From positions 1,158,331-1,222,330 of the forward strand of contig NZ_JAQRMY010000001.1 in the NCBI RefSeq assembly GCF_028613635.1: 64,000 bases of DNA. The letters run 5' to 3'. Positions 51,646 through 60,163 of the stretch are shown here, one piece after another. Both the position numbers and the translations under genes were made by a program. Positions within the stretch are counted from its first letter, which is position 1, and the number at the start of each line of letters is the position of its first letter. The stretch is from Devosia sp. ZB163 (GTDB lineage: Bacteria; Pseudomonadota; Alphaproteobacteria; Rhizobiales; Devosiaceae). The notes under the pieces are model-generated. The model was not told the DNA's origin. It saw only the letters and a program-made list of their open reading frames with translations, and searched no databases.

Positions 51646-52572
51646 ATGCGCACGCATGTGTCCGACGGTCGAACCAGCGACGGCTACGCCAAGCCGATCC
51701 CCGACATCCTTGCGATCATCAAGGATTCGTATGCCGAGCTGCGTCCGGCGGAACGCCGGGTTGCCGATGTGGTGCTGGCCGACGTCACCTTCGCGGTCGA
51801 CGCGGCCAATGCCGAGATCGCAAAGCGCGCCGGCGTCAGCGAGCCGACGGTGACCCGCTTCTGTCGCGCCATCGGCTGCGAGGGGGTGCGCGACTTCAAG
51901 CTGAAGCTGGCCCAGAGCGTGGTGGTCGGGCGCCTCTACCTCGCGCCGGGCGATCCGATGCCGCCGACGTCGGACGCGTCGCCGCTATGGAGCGTGGTGT
52001 TCGGCGAGGCCAGGAACGCCCTCTCGGCGGTGGAACGGTCCGTGGATCCGGCCGATATCCTGAAGGCGGCCGAGCTCGTCGCAAAGGCGCATCAGGTAGT
52101 GGTGTTCGGCCTCGGTGGAAGCTCCACGGCGCTGGCACAGGAGACGCAGAATCGGCTGTTCCGCTATGGCGTGGTGGCCGTCGCCCACTCCGATCCATAT
52201 GTGCTCAAGATGACCGCCGCGACGCTGAAGCCCGACGACCTGGTCATCGCCATTTCCGGCACGGGGCGGACGCCCGAGGTGATCGAGGTGGTCGAACTCG
52301 CCAAGCACTATCGCGCCAAGGCGATCGGGATCACCACGCCCAACTCCGAACTCGCCGCCATCTGCGACGTGAAGCTCACCGTCGATATCCCGGAATACCC
52401 CGACCCGCTGAAGCCGACGGCGTCGCGCTACGCCTTCCTCGTCATCATCGACCTGCTGTCGAGCGCCGTGGGCTATCGCCTCGACCCTTCGGCACGCGAG
52501 ACGCTCAGGCGCATCAAGTACACGGTCCTGAACCACCGCAAGGGCAAGGTCCTCGAACCGCTTGGGGACTGA
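51646..52572 (+). CDS. RpiR/MurR-family regulator
   Basis: A 308-residue regulator with the N-terminal HTH_6 domain (ERRVADVVLADVTFAVDAAN, AKRAGVSEPTVTRFCRAIGC) and a C-terminal SIS domain that senses a phosphosugar or similar ligand (VVFGLGGSSTALAQETQNRL, VIAISGTGRTPEVIEVVELA). Divergent placement makes it the likely controller of the 51.4-43.9 kb operon. The start ATG 51646 has only a weak ribosome site. Confidence 0.9.
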   Translation: MRTHVSDGRTSDGYAKPIPDILAIIKDSYAELRPAERRVADVVLADVTFAVDAANAEIAKRAGVSEPTVTRFCRAIGCEGVRDFKLKLAQSVVVGRLYLAPGDPMPPTSDASPLWSVVFGEARNALSAVERSVDPADILKAAELVAKAHQVVVFGLGGSSTALAQETQNRLFRYGVVAVAHSDPYVLKMTAATLKPDDLVIAISGTGRTPEVIEVVELAKHYRAKAIGITTPNSELAAICDVKLTVDIPEYPDPLKPTASRYAFLVIIDLLSSAVGYRLDPSARETLRRIKYTVLNHRKGKVLEPLGD

Positions 52573-53021
52573 GCCGCCTGAGGGGGCTGGCGCCTGGTTG
52601 GGGTCCGTTTTGCACTGGCGGCACCGCGGTCAGCGACTTTGCCGAGCGAGGGCGATGCGCGTACGAGTGCGTCGCCCATTATGAACGCCTGGTCGTTCGG
52701 CGCGAGCTGGCAAAGCGTGCCGATCGTCATCCCGTATCTGCAGCGGCTCGGCTCGGAGTGGGGCTCGAAGACATCCGCGACAAGCTGGTGGCAACCTGCA
52801 GGGACATCGCGCGCAACCTGAGCCCCTGATCTGCAGTGGCCGAGTCCCGGCCCGGCACTGGTGTTGCGCCTGCGCTCCCAGCTTGATCGGGGAGAACCTG
52901 TCTCGGGTGGATGTCCGAGGTCGTCTACCCCAGTGGGAGCCGTGATCAGGAAACTCCAGACGGAGGGCCCATGTCAGCTCTTGGCCCGAAGCGACATCCG
53001 CCAGTCGCGCATACTGGGTTC
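52573..53021. other. Intergenic stretch with possible relic and REP-like palindrome
   Basis: No clear gene. Two overlapping frames at 52655-52829 look partly protein-like (YERLVVRRELAKRADRHPVS in one, NAWSFGASWQSVPIVIPYLQ in the other), which suggests a short relic. At 52971-52997 an imperfect palindrome (ATGTCAGCTCTTGGCCCGAA then GCGACAT) resembles short repeats seen between genes of many Hyphomicrobiales. Confidence 0.5.
52971..52997. repeat. REP-like palindrome
   Basis: ATGTC at the start and GACAT at the end, with GCT and AGC inside, enclose TTGGCCCG. It is preceded by GACGGAGGGCCC. Confidence 0.5.
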
Positions 53022-53813
53022 CTAGGTTGTCTTGACCTCCTCGACTGTGGTGGCCGCGCCGGTCATCAGTGCGACCAGGTCGGTGCCGGTGAGCGCCGAC
53101 ATCTGCCCGTCGAATACCTTGCGGCCGAGCCGCAGGACACAAACCCGATCGGCAACCCGCATGACGTGCTGCATGTTGTGGCTGATAAAGATCACGGCGA
53201 CGTTGTGACTGCGCAACTGCTCGATGAACGACAGCACCAGTTCGGTCTGCTTGACGCCGAGCGCTGCGGTCGGCTCGTCCAGCACGACGATGCGGCTGCC
53301 CCACAGCACGGCCCGTGCAATGGCAACCACCTGCCGCTGGCCACCCGACAGTCCCGCGACCTTGGTACGGATATCGGGCAGGCCGAGGCCGAAGCGCTCG
53401 TAACCCTCCTGTACGCGGCGGCGCATGGTTGCCACGTCCATAGTGCGCGTCATGTCACCCAACGGCCCGGACACAAGCAGTTCCCGACCGAGGAAGATGT
53501 TCTCAGCGATGTCGAGGCCGGGGACCAGTGCCAAGGTCTGGAACACCGTCTCGACGCCTGCACGGCGAGCATCCTGTGCGGTCTCGAAGGTGCGGTTCTC
53601 GCCGGCAACGAGAATCTGGCCGGTATCTGGACGGATCGTACCGGCCATCATGCGGGTGAGGGTGCTCTTGCCCGCACCATTGTCGCCGACCAGCCCGATC
53701 ACCTCGCCCGGATATAGGCTGAGGCTGACCGATTTCACGGCATGCACGGGACCAAACGATCTGCTGAGGCCGCGCAGTTCAAGCGCAGGCGCGTGCGTCT
53801 GCGTGGTGCTCAT
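53022..53813 (-). CDS. Sugar ABC transporter ATPase
   Basis: A 263-residue single-domain ATPase of the FrcA/carbohydrate type: Walker A GDNGAGKSTLTR, signature LSGGQRQVVAIAR, Walker B VVLDEPTAALG and the H-loop FISHNM. RbsA-type proteins are double-length; the single domain matches FrcA. It overlaps the permease stop by 4 bp (ATGA), so translation is coupled. Confidence 0.92.
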   Translation of the reverse strand: MSTTQTHAPALELRGLSRSFGPVHAVKSVSLSLYPGEVIGLVGDNGAGKSTLTRMMAGTIRPDTGQILVAGENRTFETAQDARRAGVETVFQTLALVPGLDIAENIFLGRELLVSGPLGDMTRTMDVATMRRRVQEGYERFGLGLPDIRTKVAGLSGGQRQVVAIARAVLWGSRIVVLDEPTAALGVKQTELVLSFIEQLRSHNVAVIFISHNMQHVMRVADRVCVLRLGRKVFDGQMSALTGTDLVALMTGAATTVEEVKTT

Positions 53814-54817
53814 TGGCCGCCTCCCGCGCCTTGCGTGACAGGTTCGATCGGTTCCTTGTCGATCGGCACCTGCAGCCGTTCGAGCCGCTGGTACAGCATG
53901 TCGAGGGCGGCCGCGCCACAGAGCGCCGCGCCGATCGCCACCTGCTCGACATAGGGACTGACGTTGATCTGGATCAGGCCGTTCGACAGCACCCCGACGA
54001 AGAGCAGGCCGAAGAACACCCCGAACAGCGATCCGCGCCCGCCAGTGAACGAAACACCGCCCAGCAGGATTGCCGTCAGGACCTCGAGCTCCATCCCGGT
54101 GCCGATGGTGACCGCAGCACCATCGAGCTGGGACGCGACAATCAGGCCGCCAAGCGCTGAAGCGACACCGGAGGCGACATACAGCCAGAAAGGGACGAGC
54201 TTGACTGGGATGCCGAGTTCGGCGGCGGTGTCCTTGGCGCCACCGATGGCGATCATGTGACGACCGAGCGGCGCCCTGTACCAGAAATGGAGGCCAACGG
54301 CCAGGACGAGCAGGAACAGCAAGATGGGGACCGGCACGCCGAGCAGCTTGCCGTTGCCGAGGAAGGCGAACTCCGGGCCGTAGCCGTAAGTGGTGTAGCC
54401 CTGGGTGATGAATTCGGCAAGGCCTCGGGCGCCGGCCAGTCCGCCCAGTGTGATGATGATCGGCGAGAAGCCGTTAATGGCAATCAGATAGCCATTGAAC
54501 GCGCCCCACAGCATGCCGACGCCGAGGCCGAACAGCAGGGAAGCCGGAAGGCCGAGGCCGTTCTCCATTGCCTGGCCAAAGACGACTGCGGCAAGCACGG
54601 CGACGGAGCCGACCGATAGGTCGACGAGGCCGCACAGGATCAGCATCGCTCCGGGTACGACGATCAACCCGATCACTGCGTTCTGCAGCAGGATCACGGT
54701 CACGTTCGGCAACGTCAGGAAGCGACTGCTCGCGAACGAGAATATTGCGACCAGGAGGACTAGTGCAAAGAACAGGCCGTTGCGCTGGATCCAGGTCAGT
54801 ATCTGCTGGCGTGTCAT
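53810..54817 (-). CDS. Sugar ABC transporter permease (RbsC/FrcC-like)
   Basis: A 335-residue permease with 8-10 hydrophobic segments. The start region is MTRQQILTWIQRNGLFFALV, and the family motifs are GLVDLSVGSVAVL, NGFSPIIITLGGLAGARGLA and TAILLGGVSFTGGRGS. ATG 54817 follows GGGGGGCCCC; an earlier in-frame start is less family-like. It pairs with the ATPase and the binding protein. Confidence 0.92.
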   Translation of the reverse strand: MTRQQILTWIQRNGLFFALVLLVAIFSFASSRFLTLPNVTVILLQNAVIGLIVVPGAMLILCGLVDLSVGSVAVLAAVVFGQAMENGLGLPASLLFGLGVGMLWGAFNGYLIAINGFSPIIITLGGLAGARGLAEFITQGYTTYGYGPEFAFLGNGKLLGVPVPILLFLLVLAVGLHFWYRAPLGRHMIAIGGAKDTAAELGIPVKLVPFWLYVASGVASALGGLIVASQLDGAAVTIGTGMELEVLTAILLGGVSFTGGRGSLFGVFFGLLFVGVLSNGLIQINVSPYVEQVAIGAALCGAAALDMLYQRLERLQVPIDKEPIEPVTQGAGGGQ

Positions 54818-54881
54818 GTTCGGGGCCCCCCAATGATGAGACGGCGGGACCTGAGCCCCGCTGTCGCGTTCGCCAGGTAGG

Positions 54882-55871
54882 TCAGGAATAGACACTCAGG
54901 ATGACGTCGATGTCGGCTTCGTCCGTTTCATGCGAAACGAGCGTGTAGTCCTGCAGCACGTGCGTCTCGGACTCCGGCCCGCCGTTCCAAAGCTGGTACG
55001 GGATGTCGATGACGCGGCGGCCGATCGCTCCGATATCCAGAGCCATGCTCACCTGCAGGTAGGGATCGCGAGCCTTGACCAGTTCGAGGTTCTGCTTGGC
55101 GCCGTCGAAGCCGGCGATGAGCACGTTGTCGGGCCCCAGGCCGCTGTTCTGGTAGGCCGAACGGGCGCCGAGCGCGCCGTCGTCGGTGCAGCAGATGACG
55201 ATCTTCATCTCCGGATGCGCCTGCAGCAGCGACTGCGTGGCCTTGAGCGCGTCGGGCGCACTAAGTGCCGTCGCTTCGAAGAATTTGGTTTCGGGGAGCT
55301 CGGCGAGGATCGCCTCACGGGTCGACTCGATGCGGTCGGTCACGACCTGGATGTTGGTCGCGGTGAGGAAACCGACCTCGGCCGAACCTCCAAGCTTTTC
55401 CTTGATGTGCTTGGCTGTGTACGCCCCGAGAAGGGCACCCGCTTCACGGTCGGCCCACTTGATGAACCCGTCTTCACCCTCGATGCGGTTCGCATAGGAA
55501 ACAAAGAGCGCGTTTTGCTCATGCACCTTGGCGACGATCGGCGCCATGGCATTGGCATCAAGCGACAGCACGATCAGCGCATCAAAGCCCTGCGCCAGCC
55601 AGGTATTGACCTCGGCGAGCTGCTTCTGCGGGTCCATGCCCGAGAAGCTCTGCAGTACTTCGTAGCCGCGCTTGTCGGCTTCAGCCAGCGCAGAATTCAT
55701 GAAGCCCTGAAAGTAGTCCGCCGCGCGATCCGGATGCGCGATAGCGATGCGCTTGCGCTCTTGTGCAACCACCGGAAGTCCAACGGACGCCACGCCGGCC
55801 ACGGCGATGCCTGCTGCTGTCATTTTGAGAAGATCGCGACGCGTTACCGCGCGAGAAGCCTTGGTCCCCAT
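54882..55871 (-). CDS. Sugar-binding periplasmic protein (RbsB/FrcB-like)
   Basis: A 329-residue exported binding protein of the periplasmic binding protein type 1 family. It has a Tat signal (VTRRDLLKMTAAGIAVAGVA), and the ligand-binding folds include ADYFQGFMNSALAEADKRGY, DALIVLSLDANAMAPIVAKV and VLIAGFDGAKQNLELVKARD. ATG 55871 has GGAGGGA upstream. It is the first gene of the importer operon; the operator palindrome is at 55927. Confidence 0.9.
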   Translation of the reverse strand: MGTKASRAVTRRDLLKMTAAGIAVAGVASVGLPVVAQERKRIAIAHPDRAADYFQGFMNSALAEADKRGYEVLQSFSGMDPQKQLAEVNTWLAQGFDALIVLSLDANAMAPIVAKVHEQNALFVSYANRIEGEDGFIKWADREAGALLGAYTAKHIKEKLGGSAEVGFLTATNIQVVTDRIESTREAILAELPETKFFEATALSAPDALKATQSLLQAHPEMKIVICCTDDGALGARSAYQNSGLGPDNVLIAGFDGAKQNLELVKARDPYLQVSMALDIGAIGRRVIDIPYQLWNGGPESETHVLQDYTLVSHETDEADIDVILSVYS

Positions 55872-55926
55872 ACAAGTCCCTCCATCCAATACTGGCCATC
55901 CCAGTAGACGTACCGTAAATCGAGGG

Positions 55927-55962
55927 CTATCATATATCAACATTATCTTTCGTATATGATAG
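55927..55962. promoter_or_regulatory. Perfect palindromic operator between sugar importer and SDR
   Basis: CTATCATATA (55927-55936) and TATATGATAG (55953-55962) are perfect 10-bp arms around a 16-bp spacer in an otherwise AT-rich stretch. It lies 9 bp before the SDR start and 56 bp before the binding-protein start, so one regulator could control both directions. Confidence 0.7.
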
Positions 55963-55971
55963 GACGCGAGC

Positions 55972-56760
55972 GTGAATCTCAAAGGTAAGGTTGCCGTCGT
56001 CACCGGCGCGGGCCGTGGACTAGGGCGCCATGTAGCCCTGCGGCTAGCGGCACTCGGCGCCGACGTGGCGCTGATCGCGCGAAGCGTCGCACAACTCGAT
56101 GATACGGCAGCGGTCATAGCCGGCATGGGCCGGCGCGCTGCGGCACTTCCCTTCGACCTCTCCCGGGAACAGTCCCCAGACGTCATCCGTGCGGCCGTGG
56201 AAGAGGCGCTCGGCCGTCCCGCCGTCCTCGTCAACGCCGCGGGGATTTTCGGTCCGCTTGCGCTCGTCCAGGATGGCAACCCGGCGGCATGGATCCAAAC
56301 CATGACCGTCAATATGCTCAGCCACTACGTGACCTGTCGTGCCTTTGCCGGCGGTATGGTGGAGGCGGGGTGGGGCCGAATCGTCAACGTGTCGTCGGCT
56401 GCGGCACTGCTCACGCCCGGTCCGGCTGACAGCGCCTATGCGACGAGCAAGGCGGCGCTCAATCACTTCACCCGCCACCTTGCCGCCGAGCTCACCGGCA
56501 CTGGCGTTACCGCCAATGTCATTCATCCCGGCGATGTGAAGACCGACATGTGGGCCGACATTCGCATTGAAGCGGACCGCCTGGATGACAAGGGCGCGGT
56601 GTATCGAGGCTGGGCGGAGTGGGTCGGTTCGACCGGCGGTGACGATCCCGACAAGGCAACGGACCTGATTGCTCGCCTGATGGACCGCGAAGCAGACGCC
56701 ATCAACGGCCGTTTCCTATGGATCGAGAACGGCCTCAGAGAGCCAATCGCGAGCTGGTAG
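55972..56760 (+). CDS. Short-chain dehydrogenase/reductase 2
   Basis: A 262-residue classical SDR starting at GTG 55972: TGAGRGLG, NAAG, the Ser in VSSAAALL and YATSKAA. It has a short C-terminal tail (LREPIASW). Divergent from the sugar importer and probably co-regulated through the palindrome, so it may oxidise the imported sugar or a derived polyol. Confidence 0.9.
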   Translation: MNLKGKVAVVTGAGRGLGRHVALRLAALGADVALIARSVAQLDDTAAVIAGMGRRAAALPFDLSREQSPDVIRAAVEEALGRPAVLVNAAGIFGPLALVQDGNPAAWIQTMTVNMLSHYVTCRAFAGGMVEAGWGRIVNVSSAAALLTPGPADSAYATSKAALNHFTRHLAAELTGTGVTANVIHPGDVKTDMWADIRIEADRLDDKGAVYRGWAEWVGSTGGDDPDKATDLIARLMDREADAINGRFLWIENGLREPIASW

Positions 56761-56839
56761 GAGTCACGGATTGTATGGCACGCGATGTCCCCTTGTGCGA
56801 TCGGCTGCCTGGTCAAGGCGTTCGACGGTCCATTCACCC

Positions 56840-57619
56840 TCACCGCGCCAGCTGACGCTTTCCGATGCGTCGGTCTATCCAGAGGACAATGATGCTCGTT
56901 GCGACGACGCTGGCGGCGCCTAGCGCCAGGGACACGGCGAGGCCGTGGGTGTGCAGCGTGAGGCCGATGGTGACAAAGCAGCTTACGAACGAGAACCACG
57001 ACAGCACGCTGCCCCGGAGCAGGGCCGTCGCGGCCTTGGCGCCCCATTGGTGATGCGTGAAGCTGACGACCACGGTCGAGACCACGGGGAAGGTGCCGAT
57101 GATGCCGCTGGATATCGGCCCGAGCCATCCTGCAGCGGTGGTGATCGCCAGCGTCAGGAGCGCTGCGGCGAGCATGCGCAGCCACAGGTCCCACCATGGC
57201 GGCGGCGCCTTGCCCACCGTTTGCTGTGCGCGCGGCATGATGAGGACGGCAAGGATCAGCGCGGCATAGGCTGCGAGCGCAGCGCCGGCGAGCCCGCCGC
57301 CGATCAGGCTGATGGCGAACGAGGCGATGAAGAAGGCGAGGAGCGCCGCGGACAGCGCGCCGGGCCAGGTGGTACGCCTTGCCGCCGCGGCGTAGACGAG
57401 GGCGAACGCGACGACGCCGACGAGGCCGAAGAGGATCCCCACCGTGGCGCGCTCGGCGAAATCGAGGCCCTGATCGAGCGCGAGGAACAGGAAGATCGGC
57501 CCGGTGGACAGCGGGAAACCCACTACGATCCCGCCGATCGTGGGCCCCCAGCGGCGGGCGACCAGGGTTGCGAGCGCAACGAGCGCCGGGGCGAGCACGA
57601 GCTTCAGCAGCAGGAGCAT
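56840..57619 (-). CDS. Multi-pass membrane protein (259 aa)
   Basis: About eight hydrophobic segments, starting MLLLLKLVLAPALVALATLV and with conserved-looking GGIVVGFPLSTGPIFLFLAL and SGIIGTFPVVSTVVV in related positions of the two halves, which suggests an internal duplication. No family is recognised; transport is plausible. It converges on the SDR gene and starts back to back with the fucosidase gene. Confidence 0.75.
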   Translation of the reverse strand: MLLLLKLVLAPALVALATLVARRWGPTIGGIVVGFPLSTGPIFLFLALDQGLDFAERATVGILFGLVGVVAFALVYAAAARRTTWPGALSAALLAFFIASFAISLIGGGLAGAALAAYAALILAVLIMPRAQQTVGKAPPPWWDLWLRMLAAALLTLAITTAAGWLGPISSGIIGTFPVVSTVVVSFTHHQWGAKAATALLRGSVLSWFSFVSCFVTIGLTLHTHGLAVSLALGAASVVATSIIVLWIDRRIGKRQLAR

Positions 57620-57709
57620 TGACGTCCTTTTCCCGGCCGTGCCCCGGCCTTGAAGCGCGCGACGGGCATGGTACTTACCCGAGTATTCACCGCCCGCAGG
57701 AAATCTTCC

Positions 57710-59017
57710 ATGGCCGACAAGCTACCCAACGACCTCTTTCTTCCCGAGGAAAAGAAGGCGTGGTTCAACCACGACCGTTTCGGCATGTTCATCCACTGGG
57801 GCATCTATGCGCTCGCGGCGCGGCACGAGTGGGTGAAGAGCCGGGAAGAGATCGACGATGCCGGCTACCAGAAGTATTTCGACCACTTCGATCCCGACCT
57901 CTACGACCCGCGCGAGTGGGCCCGCCGCGCCCGCGAAGCCGGGATGAAATATGTGGTGCTGACGGCCCGGCACCATGACGGCTTCTGCCTGTGGGACAGC
58001 AAGGTCACCGACTACAAGGCGACCAGGACCGCTTACGGCCGCGACCTCCTGAAGCCGTTCGTCGAGGCGTTCCGCGCCGAGGGGCTGAAGATCGGCTTCT
58101 ACTATTCGCTGCCCGACTGGCATCACCCCGACTTCACCATCGACATGTACCACCCGCTGCGCAACCGCGAGAATGTGGCCGAGCTCAATGCCGGGCGCGA
58201 CATGAAGCGCTACGCGCAATACCTGCGCGACCAGGTGACGGAGCTGCTCACCGGCTACGGCCAGATCGACATCATCTGGTTCGATTTCAGCTACCCCGGC
58301 CGCACCTACAAGGGGCTGCCGGGGAAGGGTGCCGCCGATTGGGAAAGCCTCGAGCTGCTGAAGCTTGTGCGGAGGCTCGCGCCCGACATCATCGTCAACA
58401 ACCGGCTGGACATCGAGACCGAGGTTCCGGACGTGCTGACGCCCGAGCAGTACACGCCGCGCACCCCGCCGACGATCAATGGCCGCCCGGTGACGTGGGA
58501 GATGTGCCAGACCTTCTCGGGATCGTGGGGTTACTACCGCGACGAGGACACCTGGAAGAGCCCGGAGCAGTTGCTCCAGATCCTGATCGACGGGGTGTCG
58601 CTGGGCGGCAACCTGTTGATGAATGTGGGGCCGACCGGCCGCGGGACATTCGACCAGCGCGCCATCGACGCACTCGAGGCCTATGCCGGATGGATGAAGC
58701 TCCATAGCCGCGCCATCTACGGCGCCGGCCGCTCGGATTTCGAGGCTCCGGATGGCTGCCGGCTGACCCAGCGCGGCAACCGGCTGTACCTGCACATCTA
58801 CAACTGGCCCAACCGCTTCGTGCACCTCGACGGGCTGGCGGGCCGGGTTCGCTATGCGCAGCTGCTGCACGATGCGAGCGAGGTGAAGTGGATCGGCGCC
58901 AGCGACGATCCGCACTTCGTGCCGCCCGTCGGCGAGACCACGCTCACCCTCGACCTGCCGGTGAAGAAGCCGGATGTGATCGTGCCGGTGGTCGAGCTGT
59001 TCCTCAAGGACGCCTGA
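57710..59017 (+). CDS. Alpha-L-fucosidase (GH29)
   Basis: A 435-residue intracellular-type glycosidase without a signal peptide. The catalytic barrel shows WFNHDRFGMFIHWGIYALAA, YVVLTARHHDGFCLWDS and the nucleophile Asp192 in IDIIWFDFSYPG. Later parts are TWEMCQTFSGSWGYYRDEDT, GGNLLMNVGPTGRGTFDQRA and a beta-rich C-terminal domain. It would release L-fucose from imported oligosaccharides. ATG 57710 follows AGGAAATC. It lies next to a GlcNAc-type kinase and importer, so fucosylated GlcNAc-containing sugars are a reasonable target (inference). Confidence 0.93.
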   Translation: MADKLPNDLFLPEEKKAWFNHDRFGMFIHWGIYALAARHEWVKSREEIDDAGYQKYFDHFDPDLYDPREWARRAREAGMKYVVLTARHHDGFCLWDSKVTDYKATRTAYGRDLLKPFVEAFRAEGLKIGFYYSLPDWHHPDFTIDMYHPLRNRENVAELNAGRDMKRYAQYLRDQVTELLTGYGQIDIIWFDFSYPGRTYKGLPGKGAADWESLELLKLVRRLAPDIIVNNRLDIETEVPDVLTPEQYTPRTPPTINGRPVTWEMCQTFSGSWGYYRDEDTWKSPEQLLQILIDGVSLGGNLLMNVGPTGRGTFDQRAIDALEAYAGWMKLHSRAIYGAGRSDFEAPDGCRLTQRGNRLYLHIYNWPNRFVHLDGLAGRVRYAQLLHDASEVKWIGASDDPHFVPPVGETTLTLDLPVKKPDVIVPVVELFLKDA

Positions 59018-59023
59018 CGGGAC

Positions 59024-59040
59024 GGCCGGCTCTGCCGGCC
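59024..59040. terminator. Hairpin between converging fucosidase and kinase genes
   Basis: GGCCGGC-TCT-GCCGGCC, a 7-bp perfect stem just past both stops; no T-run. Confidence 0.4.
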
Positions 59041-59052
59041 GCATATCGACGG

Positions 59053-60057
59053 CTAGGCGTTTGCCTTTGCGGTGTGACCGGCAACCGAGGTGATGATGCG
59101 CTGCACCATGGCCTCGTCGACGGTAACATTGGCGCTCCGCAGCGCCAGGACGATCGCGCCCACGGAGCCATCCTTCACGAGGCGGATGTCCGGCGTCTGC
59201 CCGGCGGCGCGGACAATGTCGCTGATGGCCGCCGGCAGGCCGGTGAGATGCGCGACGACGCCGCCGCCAAGGCCGACGGGGCCGGGCATGCCAGGATCGA
59301 ACACCATGCGGAAGTCCTGCAGCAGGTAGGCCTCGGCCTCGGCGAGGAGCCGTGCCGCCACGGGGTCGGTGCGGTTGGCGATGACCAGCGGCGCAAAGCG
59401 CGCAAGTTCGATCGGACGCATGGCGTAGATGGCGTCGACGAAGAGGCGGAGCGGCTCCGGGCGGCTGTCCGAACCGCGATCGTCGGACCAGGGGATGTCG
59501 AACGAGCCGAGCAGGGCGCCGGTCAGCGCCGTCCTCTCGCCGCGGCCCTCGATGGCGGCGGTGACCGCACGCGCCGCCTGGTGACCCAGCCAGTAGCCCG
59601 ACCCGGCATCGCCCAGGAGCCAGCCGGCAGCATCGATCACCGCGTCGATCTCGCCATCGCGCAGTCGCACGGCGCCGGCGCCGGTGCCGCACACGATGCA
59701 GTAGCCATTGGTGGCGGAGGTGACGGACGCCAGCATGGCCTGCAGGTCGCCGGTGAAGATCAGTGGACCGGCAAGGCCCAACCGGGCGAGGCCCTGCTGG
59801 AGCCGGGCTTCGGCGATGAGGACCGCCGGGCCAGCCATGGCAAGCAGAACAAGTTCGATCCTGAGCGATGGGAGGCCGGCATCGGCGATGGCCGCCGCGG
59901 CTGCGGCAATGATCGCATCGGCCGCGAGGTCAGGAGGATTGGAGCCCGGATTGCCCCCGCGATTGCGGCCCTGTCCCAGGCAGTTTCCGGCGTGATCGAC
60001 GAGCGTGGCGCGCGACGTGGAGCCACCGACATCGATGGCGAGCAAGGCTGTTGTCAT
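59053..60057 (-). CDS. BadF/BadG-type sugar kinase (N-acetylglucosamine kinase-like)
   Basis: A 334-residue ASKHA-fold kinase: LLAIDVGGSTSRATLVD (phosphate 1), GTGAGAVRLRDG (phosphate 2), GWLLGDAGSGYWLG and an adenosine-type loop VGLGGGVVAHL. This group contains GlcNAc kinases, and the layout next to an NgcEF-type importer supports that role: conversion of GlcNAc to GlcNAc-6-phosphate. It is divergent from the RpiR regulator. Confidence 0.85.
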   Translation of the reverse strand: MTTALLAIDVGGSTSRATLVDHAGNCLGQGRNRGGNPGSNPPDLAADAIIAAAAAAIADAGLPSLRIELVLLAMAGPAVLIAEARLQQGLARLGLAGPLIFTGDLQAMLASVTSATNGYCIVCGTGAGAVRLRDGEIDAVIDAAGWLLGDAGSGYWLGHQAARAVTAAIEGRGERTALTGALLGSFDIPWSDDRGSDSRPEPLRLFVDAIYAMRPIELARFAPLVIANRTDPVAARLLAEAEAYLLQDFRMVFDPGMPGPVGLGGGVVAHLTGLPAAISDIVRAAGQTPDIRLVKDGSVGAIVLALRSANVTVDEAMVQRIITSVAGHTAKANA

Positions 60058-60163
60058 TCGCTATCGGACCGCTTGCAAAGGGCAAACTTCATGAATAAGA
60101 ATTGTTTTCAACTTTGGGTCACAGGTTCTGATAGCGATTTTCAAGGCACCGGCTGTATCATAG
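60058..60163. promoter_or_regulatory. Divergent promoter region of kinase and RpiR gene
   Basis: 106 bp, with a locally AT-rich stretch near 60091-60112 (AATAAGAATTGTTTTCAA) in a GC-rich neighbourhood, a suitable place for promoters and an RpiR site. No clean inverted repeat is seen. Confidence 0.4.

Noticed and set aside
51510-52829. 439-codon frame overlapping the RpiR gene
   Set aside because: It is an alternate frame of the regulator; only the last 50 codons are protein-like and may be a relic.
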